Assembly (NCBI GenBank): GCA_009760855.2
Contig: WPIO01000106.1
Location: 1,110,001 to 1,145,000 of the forward strand
DNA: 35,000 nucleotides
Direction: 5' to 3'
Source of the DNA: Cristatella mucedo
Lineage: Eukaryota > Bryozoa > Phylactolaemata > Cristatellidae
The notes beneath the pieces were generated by a model. It saw only the letters and a program-made list of their open reading frames with translations, was not told the origin of the DNA and made no database searches. Each line of letters starts with the position of its first letter. Position 1 is the stretch's first letter. Of the stretch, positions 9,727 to 20,535 are shown in pieces. A program made the translations under genes and the position numbers.

Positions 9727-10340
9727 CTGCCTACCGACTGATTTCGGTAATCGCTATTGCATGCTGGTAATGTTTGTTGACTTCCGGTTGACTTTTTTGT
9801 AGGTAGAGAACTCTCTCGAAGCTAATTAGCTCCTCAAGAGACATAAGTGCCATACGATTGCGATGGACTGTTTTGTCATCCGCGTAGCTCACTAATCGTA
9901 CGGCAGCTTAGTTGAGCACCTTTGCTATTGGTGCAGGAGTATAGCTGTTTATCTATAAAGGATCAGCTTAAAGGGGCGTATCGGCTCTGGATGATGTCAA
10001 CGAAGGCCACGTGTTGCGTCGACGTAGCCATTCGGTAGGATGCTGCCGATTAAAATAAAAAAGACCTATATAACGACATTATTTATCACCCTAAAACGCT
10101 GAAGTGTGGATTAGTTAGTCTCCGAGTTGCTGTTGCAAGAAACAAATTCTGTCGATTCAGCATATCACATAGAGCACGCTTCTTGGAGTTTAATGTCTGT
10201 TGCGTTTGTCTTCGCTTTCACGCCGGTGGCGAACATTAACTGCATTCTTGAGAGCCGCAATAACGGAGGTTGTCAGCTGCATCGGTTTCGTCCAGTTACG
10301 GCCGTCACGTCCAGTTAAATCCGTTTGGTACACCCGTTTA
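9727..10340 (+). repeat. R2 unclassified repeat, copy A
   Basis: This copy aligns along its whole length with 14526-15238 on the same strand. It begins at CTGCCTACCGACTGA-TTCGGT and ends near TACACCCGTT. The last ~90 bases before the end (10226-10315) are almost identical between copies, while the first 400 bases differ much more. A frame crossing this core reads NINCILESRNNGGCQLHRF in both copies, but the reading frame is not open over the whole repeat. No tRNA boxes, transposase or terminal inverted repeats were seen. Confidence 0.75.
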
Positions 10341-11203
10341 AAGGAAAGTTTTTATCAGGAAAGTTATGCAGCTGAAAGTATGGACCAACTTCAAGTATAG
10401 ATGATACAATTCTCTGCGAAAAAAGGAGTTTTGGAAAGTCGCTGCACCGCCGGCTTGCAGAAAAAAACCTGAAGTCAGTTTTTCTATAAGTTTATTTGCT
10501 AATGGGGCCATCAGCAGCCGCAATAAAATAACCAATAAAGATGAGAGGTCTTCGGTATTTAAGATATTGCAGAGATATTGCACGTCCACTTCAAGGAAGC
10601 ATCACGGCTCTTGCATTCCACGGATCTGGCGGAGATCACCAACATGATAGCTGGACTCGGTGTGACTTGACGTCAATTGTTCCCTGTAAAATTCGTATAA
10701 ATAGGTGCTAACCATAGACCAGTCGTATTCGGATTAGCTAGAGCTGTGTCACTCGATGCTTACCAAAGACGCCGCCGTCTGTCACTTGGCTAGGCTTACG
10801 TTGCTCCTCTTCAGAAAAGTCAGCAGGATTGTCTCGAAATGGCTGCAGGTAAAAACAAGGTTGAAATTACTCCAATCGCTTAGGAAGAATCGCATCGCTA
10901 CCTTACAATCATTTGCCGCTTGAGGACATACATTACTGTTGTGATGAAAAAGAATGAAAATCCTTGGACCCTCCGAAGATAGTTTTAAACTTTGCTACCC
11001 AACATATTGAAGGAAATTTTGAGCAAACTTCATTGGCATTAGACGGAGCAGAGAATTCAAGTGAACGCACATCTACGAGTCAATGAAATTTGCACGGCTC
11101 AGTTTTTGTCATGTCGAAGGCTGATTCTTTCGCGCCCTATTCCTCCGATCTTTGCACACCAAACGGCTGCTGTAGTCAGCCGCTGCAAGGCAACCGAAAA
11201 ATG
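10341..11203. other. Unassigned stretch
   Basis: No recognisable gene or repeat. The only similarity noticed is a short GATATTGCAG/GCACGTC pattern near 10565 that also appears near 28570. It is too short to call. Confidence 0.4.
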
Positions 11204-11282
11204 CCTATCGCCGCTCGCCGGTTGAATTAAAAGGCTTATAATCTAAAAACCGATCGAAAGAGATATTGGTTGAGGCGATAGA
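11204..11282 (+). repeat. R4 short repeat, copy 1
   Basis: CTATCGCC, then TTGAATTAAAAGGCTTATAA, TAAAAACCGATC and ATATTGGTTGA align with 13369-13448 over about 80 bases with scattered mismatches. In the second copy the block lies directly upstream of a tRNA-like sequence, so it may be a SINE-associated module. Confidence 0.5.
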
Positions 11283-11804
11283 TAATAGCTGCTTTTCATC
11301 TCTGCGTTGTCTCGTCGTAATCCTTCGTCCGTTTAGTACAACAGCTCCAAGATGGCTGCCGACCGACTCCGGCGCTCCTGGCTCGTCGGCTGCTAGCTCT
11401 GTGATAGCCATCAGCTTCAAAGGTAGCCTACCGGATTCCTAGCTGCTCGACGGCGCCCAGATCCCAGACTAGCCCCTTAAATCTCAGCTCGTTGGCGGCG
11501 ACGAGGTACTAGATTGGCTGAGAGGCCAATAGTTCCTAGACTCCGAGCTCGTAGTTCGTCCTCTTGTCTACCGCGGTACTGCGTAAAGACCAATACTAGT
11601 ACGGCGAATAATGCAATTCTCGGTAGAGCTGCTGGTTCATGTACAGGTGAGATAAGGCTGGTGTGGCAATGACAAGGCTGTCGCTGCTACAGCTGCCATT
11701 CCGACGGAAGACATACCTGACCATTTCAACGGGAGGACGCATGCATCAATTCGCGACCGACAGTCATTACGTCATTACTGACGGGTACAGAGTTGAGGGT
11801 GCAA
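11283..11804. other. Unassigned stretch
   Basis: No recognisable gene or repeat. Frames are short on both strands. Confidence 0.4.
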
Positions 11805-11985
11805 TAAGTAAAGGATCGCTGGTTAAACTGCCCTATTCATCTAAAGGCAAAAAAGCCTTAGCGGCTAGCATCCCTTCTTGAAATGGGCGACAGAGGATTG
11901 ACTACTGCAGAACCCGAGCCCACGATTTGGGTTGCGAAATTCGAAAGCTCAACTCCGGGGGCATCAGCCCAGAGGAAACGTAAGG
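11805..11985 (-). mobile_element. tRNA-derived SINE, copy 2 (diverged)
   Basis: On the minus strand a B-box-like GGGCTCGGGTT (11911-11921) is preceded by tRNA-like sequence with TCGTGGGC. It is followed by CTGCAGTAGTCAATC, TCTGTCGCCCA, GCTAGCCGCTAAGGCTTTTT and GTTTAACCAGC. The copy near 31910 shares the same arrangement (GTGGGTTCGAGT, CTGTCAATC, then the common tail), so these two look like one subfamily. Confidence 0.6.
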
Positions 11986-12234
11986 TGCGATCAAAGGATT
12001 TAGCATCTTCATTTGTGTAACGGTAGATGAAGCTTGACTACTTCAACCCTACTTTCGGGAGGCGAGACAGAATCGTTTGCAGAAGGACTCCAACATACAG
12101 TCAGTACCGTGAAGTGAGGCCGAAAAACGAAACTTGTATAACTTGTACCTAGATTTTTAAAGTAATTCTACAGATAGAAATCGAGCTGATTGGTGAATTA
12201 GTAAAATTAATTTAAAATCAATTTGTCAAATTAG
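11986..12234. other. Unassigned stretch
   Basis: No recognisable gene or repeat. Confidence 0.4.
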
Positions 12235-12378
12235 TTGGACATTGCTCCATTCGGATATACTTCCTGCGGTGGGCGATCCTTTATCGCCACTGCAAGCGGT
12301 GGTGGTAGCCGTAAAGGCTCTTCTGTCGCTATACAAAAAGAGGCTTTTAAATCAGCTAGGATTTATTTATTTATGCTT
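12235..12378 (+). mobile_element. tRNA-derived SINE, copy 3, with ATTT tail
   Basis: The SINE body is well kept: GGGCGATCCTTTATCGCC, CTGCAAGCGGTGG, AGCCGTAAAGGCTCTTCTGT, TCGCTATACAAAAAGAGGC and TTTTAAATCAGCTAG. It is followed by ATTTATTTATTTATG. The B box at the left is badly mutated and the tRNA head is otherwise missing. The ATTT tail differs from the TAA tail of L2-A, so L2-A is an unlikely mobiliser. Confidence 0.78.
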
Positions 12379-13368
12379 TAAATAGCTGGAAATCCTTCTA
12401 AAATAACTAAAGCATAGAGTTTAGTTACTATGAAGCACCTACATTGAAAGAACTAATAAACATTTTTGAAACATTAAGTATATTGAAATTGAAGTAGTTT
12501 GCAAAGGCTAATGAAAAAAAGTAACGAATTTGCATTGAATTTTGGTACCTAAAACATCCACCAGGCTCCGAAACATTAGAAACTGGTCACACGTGGAAAA
12601 TACGGTAACAATTGCACTTATGTTCGCTCTTCTGATATATATATAATTTTAATTTTTGAGTTATAAACCAATTAGAAAAATCATAAAGGTGAACATTCAA
12701 GGTAATCCTGAATAAAAAGTGAGTTCTCACCCGATGACGGGTGTCCTGGTCACGAATTCAAAAGCACGGTAGGACGGTAGAAAAATGCAAGGTCTCTAAG
12801 CGTCTTGAGAAGGCAAATCGGAGTTTTCATCACCCTAGTTGAGAATACGTTTGTAAGATTTAAAGTGCGTGCATCCTCCAACCAATGAATGCATGCTTTT
12901 GAATTAATTTTGTAACGTTAAAATATTTGAGTTGCCTTTAAGTAAGTGTTGCAAACTAATCCACAACACCCTATGCATACGTGAACATCACTTGCAAAGT
13001 CAGCTTCATTCTCATTCTTATCACAGTAAGAAGACATACCCTTGTTGCGTTTTATGATTGGAGGCTGAAAAATGACGAAAATTAATTTTCTAGCGTTAAT
13101 TAAGCCATAATATATCGGGAGATGTTAACTCCAGTTTACAAAGATTGCAAATAAATACCAGATATTTATTAGAAATAGTGCATTTCAAAACGCCAAATAA
13201 AAGAAAATGAGATGGAACATATGATGACATTACAGTCATCCGCCAAGTATTAATGAGTAGACCTAGACAAATACGTAACGGTTTATTCAAAATGATCGTT
13301 TAAATGGTTTTTCAAAATGAAACGAAAAGACATAATGAAATGATGAGAGAAGCAGTAACTAAGGAAAG
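12379..13368. other. Unassigned AT-rich stretch
   Basis: AT-rich sequence with many short homopolymer runs. No gene, known repeat or duplicated block was recognised. Confidence 0.4.
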
Positions 13369-13535
13369 CTTATCACCTCTCGCCCATTGAGTTAAAAGGC
13401 TTGTAATATAAAAACTGATCACAAGATCCATATGTTGAATCGATGTTGAGCCGGAATGGCTCACTAGGTAAGGCGGCTGCTTGCTACGACCTCGGTCCCA
13501 TCAGATCTACCAGTCTCACAATATTGCAGAATTAA
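13369..13535 (+). repeat. R4 copy 2 followed by a tRNA-like sequence
   Basis: Bases 13369-13448 match the R4 copy at 11204. Immediately downstream a tRNA-like stretch has an A-box-like TGGCTCACTAGG (13457-13468) and then CTACGACCTCGGTCC, the anticodon-arm sequence also seen in the SINE at 34777-34790. The B box is not recognisable. This may be a decayed SINE head. Confidence 0.5.
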
Positions 13536-13539
13536 ATAT

Positions 13540-14200
13540 GCATCCCTAGTAATATGTTAATGATGCAAATTGAAAGACTTAATATATATCAATTAGTAAT
13601 ACCGGACGAATTACCTTTCCTAAGAACACCATGTAGATCAAAAGTCGTAATATATTCAGCAAAAAGATCGTATCTTCCTTCAAGTAAAAATTGCGTATTG
13701 CATTTTTTATTTTCTCAAGAGCTTCTATGTAATAGTTTCTCCGGGAAATACTGAAATAGTCTCTTATCTTGGCCAAATAAACCAACAACACCCCTTCCTG
13801 TCTTAAGTACAGGCTGAATTGTAATTGTCATAGTATTTTCTTTAAGTCTAAGATGATCACAAGCACAAATACTATCAGGAGTGTATTCATGGCCATCGCA
13901 TGTAAACTCCTTTCTATAATAGTCTAACTGATAACCACCGATAAAATGAAGCATATATATAAACTAACCGAATAAGCATACCCTCTCTTGTGACTATTAG
14001 CTCACCAGAAACTTCCTCGCAAACAAAATTCCTAGACATATAAAAATAGTCTGCTCACCGTCCACATTACCGAAAGTAGCAGGAGCAGAAGAATCTCCTC
14101 ACATACTACCGCAGGAATACCTTGTATTGGATACCGCATTTTTATGTATTTACGTTATACCATGAAATACCTCTCTTTAATTGTAATACAACAAACCCAC
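13540..14200 (-). other. AT-rich block with broken minus-strand reading frames
   Basis: Two overlapping minus-strand frames (13954-13715, 79 codons; 13791-13579, 70 codons) lie in different phases. A third, short frame lies upstream of them. The peptide of the first has an ordinary amino-acid mix, with YYRKEFTCDGHEY and LKTGRGVVGLFG segments, rather than repeat-like bias. The pattern could be a decayed gene or mobile-element gene with frameshifts, but AT-rich chance frames explain it as well. No family is recognised. Confidence 0.25.
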
Positions 14201-14525
14201 ACAAACCTCTCAAGCCAAAGCAAAACATCCATCCAGCCATATCGTATTTACAATGAATATGTTTTAATAATCATCCTGCGCTTCCCACGCGAGCCAAGCA
14301 TGATCGGGGAGCGATGCTGAGAGGAGCAAAACAAGGATTGGCGGAAGCGGAAGCGAAAACTGAGTTCTGGTGGGAGGTGGCTGAGGTGGGTTCAAACGTA
14401 TTCATCAGAGGCTGGCGAATGATAAAAGCTCACTTACTCATACAAAAGCTAACGTGTTTTTATTCATCGGAATGTTAAGTCATAACCATAGATATACCTA
14501 AAATCTACTGACTCTTGAACTGTTT
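14201..14525. other. Unassigned stretch
   Basis: No recognisable gene or repeat. Confidence 0.4.
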
Positions 14526-15238
14526 CTGCCTACCGACTGAATTCGGTCATCGTAACTGCATGCTGGTAGTAGTGTTTGACTTCCAATCGACTTCCTTGTA
14601 CGTAGAAAGTTCTCTACCGTTGACTGCTCTAGTCAATTGGAACATTTTAGACCAGGCCTGTCTAGAAACCTAGTTATCGTAGGATTGCAATGGACTGCAT
14701 CATCACCCGCGTAGCTGACCAACCATACTGCCCCTTACTTGAGTAGCGTTGCAATCAGTGGACGAGTAGCTGACCAACCATACTGCCCCTTATTTGAGTA
14801 GCTTTGCTATCAGTGGATGAGTAGAACTATTTGAGAATAATAGACCCTATTAATGAAACGAATTGGCTCTGAGTAATGCTCATCGAAGGCCAAGTGTTGC
14901 TTCGACGTAGCTGAACAGTAGGATGGTGCCGATTAAAATAAATGGACGCATATGTGTGCATTATTTTGCACCCCACCGCGCCGAAGCACGTTGCGAATGA
15001 TTCACTCTCCGAGGTGCTGTGGCAACAAATAAAAATTCCGTTGGCTCAGCCATATCATATTGAGCACACTTCTTGCAATTTAATGTTACATTCTGTTACG
15101 TATGTCTTCGCTTTCATGCCGGTGGAGAACATTAACTGCATTCTTGAGAGCCGCAATAACGGAGGCTGTCAGCTGCATCGGTTTCATCCAGTTACGACCG
15201 CTATGTTCAGTTAAATCCGCCATGTACACCCGTTAAAA
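14526..15238 (+). repeat. R2 unclassified repeat, copy B
   Basis: This is the direct-orientation partner of 9727-10340, about 100 bases longer. Part of the extra length is a tandem duplication of a 55-base unit (14711-14765 and 14766-14820, four differences) that copy A lacks. Strongly conserved landmarks are the CTGCCTACCGACTGA start, GATGGTGCCGATTAAAATAAA near 14925, and the near-identical core at 15128-15205 encoding NINCILESRNNGGCQLHRF. Confidence 0.75.
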
Positions 15239-15566
15239 CGCAAATGCCTGTCTTGACAGTGTGACGTTTTATTTCTAGCTTTCAAAGATGCTTTGCAGTT
15301 TTTTCGTTAAATATCACAAGTAAATAAATTTTTGTTTGTTCCTTCACACTTTCACACGGGTCAGTTTTACTGACTTGGGCGACAATCGGAAAGGCAAAGT
15401 AGTGAAAGTGACGGGAGGCACTATAGTCGAGGTGCAGGCTGCCGCCGCCTCCGGGCCGCAGAGCCGTTCTCTAGGTATTGGCTTCTCAAGTTAGTTGCGT
15501 GCTCTTTGACCCTGCTCAAGAAGCGTGCGACTAACGAAGCTACTGTTCAATAACCTAAACACACGG
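15239..15566. other. Unassigned stretch
   Basis: No recognisable gene or repeat. A small GC-rich patch lies at 15430-15470. Confidence 0.4.
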
Positions 15567-15830
15567 TAATAATAATGATAATAATTCATTTGATATAGCG
15601 CCCTCGGAGAACTCAATCTCTTTCTAGGCACGTTAAATTTGCTACAAAGGAAGCACGATCGAATTATTAGTGGTATTATGCTCAAGAAACAACAAGAATA
15701 ACATGGCTATGTGTGACAAGCACAGGGTCAGCTGCAAGCTTAGTTAGCGGCAGCATGCACAATGTCTGCACGCATAAGCACATAAAGGAAGAATGACAAG
15801 GACTCACTAAATGCTGTAGTAAATATAATT
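15567..15830 (-). mobile_element. L2-A 3' end fragment, minus strand
   Basis: A degenerate TAA-type tail (15567-15586) precedes the 42-nt hairpin (15594-15635, one arm now mutated). L2-A 3' UTR landmarks follow (AACATGGCTATG, CACAGGGTCAGC, GCAGCATGCACAATGTC, ACTCACTAAATGCTGT). It ends just inside the coding region and has lost all RT motifs. Confidence 0.85.
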
Positions 15831-16089
15831 ATTACTGTTATTAGTATTATTAACTGCATTGTAGTCTAACCATAGCTGCTAGTATCCACTAAAACTAGGG
15901 GCATCTAAATGGGTCCGTACGAATCCTGATTGAGCGTTTACCGTATCCGGACTAAACAACCTGCGGTGTTTCCGAAAAAAGGTGGGCTGTATAATGAGAC
16001 TGTTATATTTTAAATGACACCTGCTATGTCGGTTTGTACTACTAGCAGACGTCGCCGTGCGTACAGCCCCTCCGTCTTATTACAGCGGC
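15831..16089. other. Unassigned stretch
   Basis: No recognisable gene or repeat. Confidence 0.4.
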
Positions 16090-16308
16090 AAGGTGCTAGC
16101 ACGTTGTTTACCTAGGCCTAACCTTGTCCTAGGCAGTGCGTTCAATTCTTTTGCAATTGATTCTTTATCCCACACTGCAAGCTAAGCGGGGGGGGGCAAG
16201 AGGTGCTAGTGGGGGTGATTGCCGCACAGACTATTCTTCCGCTTCTATAAATGAAGCTTTCAAATCAGCTCACCTTTGTTGACCTAGCTTTATCGCACGG
16301 CACAAGAG

Positions 16309-16310
<2 letters not shown>
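16090..16310 (+). repeat. Partial duplicate of the 18130-18345 region
   Basis: GTGGGGGTGATTGCCGCACAGACT, with CCGCTTCTATAAATGAAGC, aligns with 18211-18265. Flanking blocks TTTACCTAGGC and GACCTAGCTTTA also have partners at 18170 and 18290. Identity is moderate. In the other copy this segment lies between R1 and the L2-type endonuclease, so this may be the remains of a further R1-containing unit. Confidence 0.4.
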
Positions 16311-16652
<342 letters not shown>

Positions 16653-17194
16653 GCATTCCCCAGACTCCGCTGCAACTCTGATTGCAACGCCTTGTCAGTC
16701 TCGAAACATTAAAAAGCCCTGCTAGATGGCCGATCGGACGCTTGCCAGTCGCTTGCCGCACTCCAAAAGCCTAGAGCTCCGACTTGAAACTGTTGCCTGA
16801 GCGAGAGGCCGACTGAAGCAGGCTACAGGATCAGTCGTAACTACTGCCTCTTATAAGCTGACCGTTTCGAAACCCCGGCATTCTAACTGAGCCAGATTAT
16901 GATAGTTCTTGATACAATCTGCTCAGGAGTTATGCAACGATCAGCAGTTGGAAAGATTCATTAAAATATTAAGCTTGCATATATACATTAGATGGCTGTG
17001 TTCTGCTCGGCCCGGGTCGCGGGTGCTGGTACCTGCGCAAACTGGGTTCAGGAATAGGCATCGGCTTCGGAGCCGGTGTAATGGCGTCGGAGACGCTGAG
17101 GCCACCCCGTTTCCCTACTCTCCGCTTCACCGATATACGTACATCAGATTCTGCTGCAAGGGCTGAAGCCGCTGCGCTTACCCGCAAAAGATTT
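16653..17194. other. Unassigned stretch
   Basis: No recognisable gene. Short overlapping frames on both strands at 16909-17253 have no domain signal. Confidence 0.4.
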
Positions 17195-17940
17195 CTCGAC
17201 CAGTGCCTGATGTGTTGGACGGCCGTGCTAAAAATGGCCAAACACATTCTCATTTGTCAGTACTCGGCAAGCAAACCCTCTGGTCCGGCAACACGTGTCC
17301 TTCGGCACTCTGACAATCTACGCGTGCAGCTGCAACATTAATGTTTCACTGGAGAAATGACACGTAAATATTTAATTAACATGCATGTAAGCCTTTAAAA
17401 ACCATTAAATTTTATTTCCTGTTTAACTTTACGCTGTCACTGATGTAAAGCCGAGTATGGCGGAAGTGGGGGCGGCGCCTTACAGGCTCAGTGACGCACG
17501 ACGTTCGCGGGACGCTTCGAGCGGCGGCTCTGGCGATCGCGCATAGAAAACAGGCGCGGCGGGGATGTACGCAATACGTCAGCCTGTAATCGGCGTCAGC
17601 AAGCGATTCCAACTTCGATAGTCGCGCGAGCGCAATTAACGTCTCGTTTAACTGCGAATTCTCACGACGGCCGATAACGAAAGAGGCTCTGCGTGCTGCC
17701 TGGCCAAGAACTCGGGTTTTACCTCGACAAAAATGGCGGCGCCACGTAAAGCGCACGCAAAAGTCCAGCACTGTCACGCTGTAGTCGCTTCGTCGCGCTC
17801 TCAGCAAATCCGCCGCCGCCGCTGCTCGTCTGATCGCACTTTTCGCAGCATTCGATGCGTACAACTTTCGCAGGTCTCTCCTTAGCTCGCTGCTGCCCTC
17901 TGCTGTCTGCGATTGCCAATCGCCATCCTGACAGTTCCTG
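17195..17940 (+). repeat. R1 repeat, copy 2
   Basis: This copy aligns with 12-745 and 19650-20535. Shared blocks are CCAGTG-CTGATGTGTT, AATGTTTCAC, TATGGCGGAAGTGGGGGCGG (17456-17475), CGACGGCCGAT, GCACTTTTCG and GCCAATCGCC. It is the most GC- and CpG-rich copy. It contains motifs resembling YY1 (AAATGGCGGC near 17730), ETS (GGCGGAAGTG) and a GC box. It is followed at 18813 by an L2-type endonuclease region, the same order as copy 3. Confidence 0.65.
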
Positions 17941-18812
17941 CTGCTGCTGCTACGCTCGTGTCTAGCTTTGCGTTCGACCGGCAGCTTGAACTCCTGGATT
18001 CAGAGTAGAGTCTGAGGACTCGAGCGCTTTAGACCTCAACGACGGTCTTATTTTTAGCAATGCTGTATGAATGCCTGCAGGTCGAGCGTCTGCAATCGAG
18101 CTCTTAGCAACCGCCGCGTCTGTTAAATCAACGCCCTACAGTTTACTTGAGAATGCCATTGTTGCCGCTGTTGACCTAGGCGCCGCCGTGCGCGGGGCGA
18201 CATAGGGTGGGGAAGTGGGTGGTTACCGCCCAGACTGCTCGGCCGCTTCGATAAAGTAAGCAGCAGCAGCGGCTGCTGTTGCTATCAGCCGAGCTAGCTT
18301 TACTCCTAAGGCAGAACAGCCTCTCGACACCAAGCGTTGCTAGCGTTTCTTGTGCCAGGCAGAATTCGCTTCCAAAAATCATCAAAGGTCTTGGGGGCAT
18401 TGCACGAGGAAACCGAGACAGCTAAGGCCTGATGAAAGCCGTTTCGCTTGTTGTTTGACCGTAGTGCGTGAGAAACTACGTGCCCAAGGACGTCTAAACT
18501 GCTTCCGGCTGAGTTCCGACGTGTTGCGGCTTACCCCACCAGGCAGCCCGCGGCTTTAGGTTCGTCAACTGGTTATAGTCTGCCTGTTGGATATGATCGT
18601 ACCTGCCTATTATCGTGACGTTATCATCGTGCAAACGCGCTCCTATGTGTCGTTGCTGTCGCTAGGGTACGGGAATTGAGAATCGACAAAAGATGGACGA
18701 CCCGCAGTAGAAACGGCGCGGCTGAGCCGCGCTCGGCCGGAACCCCGGCACGCTTGCTGTTCCTAGCATTGTCTCGCGCCGCTCGGCACGATCTCCGCCT
18801 AGCGCTCAAGCT
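17941..18812. other. GC-rich stretch between R1 copy 2 and the endonuclease region
   Basis: No protein domain was recognised. The sub-block near 18065-18115 (GAATGCCTGCAGGTC, then GCAATCGAG and CCGCCGC) has a counterpart at 20852-20898. This suggests the whole R1-to-endonuclease interval is homologous between the two units. The sequence could be the 5' UTR or a decayed ORF1 region of a long L2-type element. Confidence 0.4.
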
Positions 18813-19640
18813 AATCTCTCTTAAATATTGTGGTGATCAGACCTGCTATAACCCTGGCGGCCCACCTTAATGCTTGTCTTTGGAGTTTCCGCTCGATTTG
18901 CAATGAGCCCTTTAGAGTACGTGGAATAACTAGTGCGAATAAATTGAACCTGTTCGCATCGATCGAGAGCTGGCTCAAATCGATTAACCTCCGGACTGTA
19001 ACCGACAAAACCCCTACGGGCTTCTCTTTCTTACATGCCCTTAGATCAATCAAAACTTGTAACGGAGTCGCCGTTATCGCACCATCATCGTTCAATTTCA
19101 CGATCTTAGCAGTCCCGTCGAAGTAGTCTTGCGAATATTTTGAGTTATTTCGAAAACAAGCTGCCAATTGAAGCAATGCTCGATCGCCCCCCCCCCGGGT
19201 ACAAAGGGCTCCTGTATACCAGATTTCTCCGATCTCATTTCAATTCTGCGTGCAAGAAATCGATCGTTACTCGTTATGAGTGATTTCTACATTCATTTTG
19301 ATATCTTATCTGATACTTCAAGTGCCAAGTTTTGTGCACTGAATAACTCATTCTCTCTCGTGGCCTATCTGCATGACCCTAATTACATCAAGAGTCACAC
19401 AATCGACTAACTTCTCTGCTACAAATATTGTCTATCATCACCTATTACTACCAAATTCTGCTTATCTGACCACATTCTGATCTTATTCCGTCTAAAGTGT
19501 ATGCCCTCATCCACAGCTGAAGTCACTTGTGAATCACTAAACTTCAAGGCCCTTGACACCAATTCCGTCAGCGAGAAAATAAATATCTTCTTCGTCAGTG
19601 CTGCTCAAACCGCGTTTCGACCTGTAGTCATTGATAGAAA
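18813..19640 (+). pseudogene. Decayed L2-type endonuclease region, unit 1
   Basis: Two frames read as an apurinic/apyrimidinic-type LINE endonuclease. First is LNLFASIESWLKS...TPTGFSFLHALRSI...GVAVIAPSSFNFTIL (18830-19126). Second is PPPGTKGS...DFSDLISIL...LLVMSDFYIHFDILSDTSSAKFC (19168-19410), followed by HDPNYIKSHTID. The Glu of the TETWL-type motif survives as IESWL. The GDFNIHxD-type catalytic motif has become SDFYIHFD, losing the Asn, and there is at least one frame break. It is therefore inactive. Similarity ends near 19640, before the linker, where R1 copy 3 begins. Confidence 0.75.
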
Positions 19641-20180
19641 GAAAGCGAAAGGAGGCGGAATGGTTTCGTTTTCCTCACACAAATGTTCTAACTCGTCACA
19701 GCTTGCACGCATAGCTAACCATTTATGTTTCACAAGAAAAAAGGCAGGTAAACGTATAGTTCGCAGATAACTAAGCCCGTATATCCGTGCAATATAATTT
19801 TCTGTTTGATCTCTTGCCTTCGCTGAAATCATACCCTGGGTGAGGCAAAAGTCAAGTATGGCGGAATGCTGGGACGGCATCGATCGGAAGTAAGCTTGAT
19901 GATAGCGGAACGTTTGTAAGGTTAGGACTATCAAGTCCTGAGCGTTGGCACTCTGAGGATTTACATTTGCCTGTATTATGTGTCAGCCAATTCCGTTGTC
20001 ACTCATACAAAGTTCCTATATTTTTTCGCATTTACAGCGAAACCAAAGCAAGACGAATAAGGCCTACGTTAAGTGCTCTACCATTGACACCAGTTTGGCG
20101 TTAATATAGTAGCTTAACCTGGCCCTAACTCGAGCGAGGCATTTTCAATCGATTCTAACCTCAATAATCGTGCGAGGAGA

Positions 20181-20252
20181 ATAATACTAATAATGTACTT
20201 GATAAAGCGCCCTCAGAGAACTTAATCTCTTTCTAGGCACTTTACATTTGCT
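20181..20252 (-). mobile_element. Very short L2-A insertion nested in R1
   Basis: Only the L2-A 3' tip is present: a short ATAATACTAATAAT tail, the complete 42-nt hairpin (20203-20244, one arm G to A) and ATTTGCT. R1 sequence matching copy 1 resumes on both sides. It is an extreme 5' truncation. Confidence 0.85.
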
Positions 20253-20477
20253 AGGAAATGTCGATTCACGACGACTTTTCTCGAAGGCCGACAGTGAACG
20301 AGGCTGGGCTAGCTGATTAGCAAAGAGCTCGGTGCTTACCTTCACAGAAAGCAGTACTCCACGAAGTGCACGTAAGGTTCAGCACAGGGGCGTAGTCGCG
20401 CGAATCCATCGCCGTTTTTATCTAATCGCATTTTTCGTGACGTCAGCCTACGATTCCTGCAGGGTTCTTCTTAACTC

Positions 20478-20515
20478 GCGACTGGCGATCGCCATTGCCA
20501 GCGATCGCCAGTCGC
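20478..20515. repeat. 15-base-arm perfect inverted repeat
   Basis: GCGACTGGCGATCGC (20478-20492) and its exact reverse complement (20501-20515) flank an 8-base spacer. The corresponding sites of R1 copies 1 and 2 have only GCCAATCGCC, so the hairpin is specific to this copy. Confidence 0.85.
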
Positions 20516-20535
20516 CCAATCCAGCAGCTGTGTCG

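Larger units (their letters stand above)
19650..20535 (+). repeat. R1 repeat, copy 3 (interrupted by an L2-A tip)
   Basis: The copy aligns with copies 1 and 2: ATGTTTCACAAG near 19727, GTATGGCGGAATGCTGGGACGG near 19856, AACCTCAATAATCGTGCGAGGA at 20158-20179, CGAAGGCCGAC near 20284 and CGCATTTTTCGTGACGTC near 20428. A 72-base L2-A 3' tip lies inside it at 20181-20252, so the R1 sequence was already in place when L2-A inserted. Confidence 0.65.
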
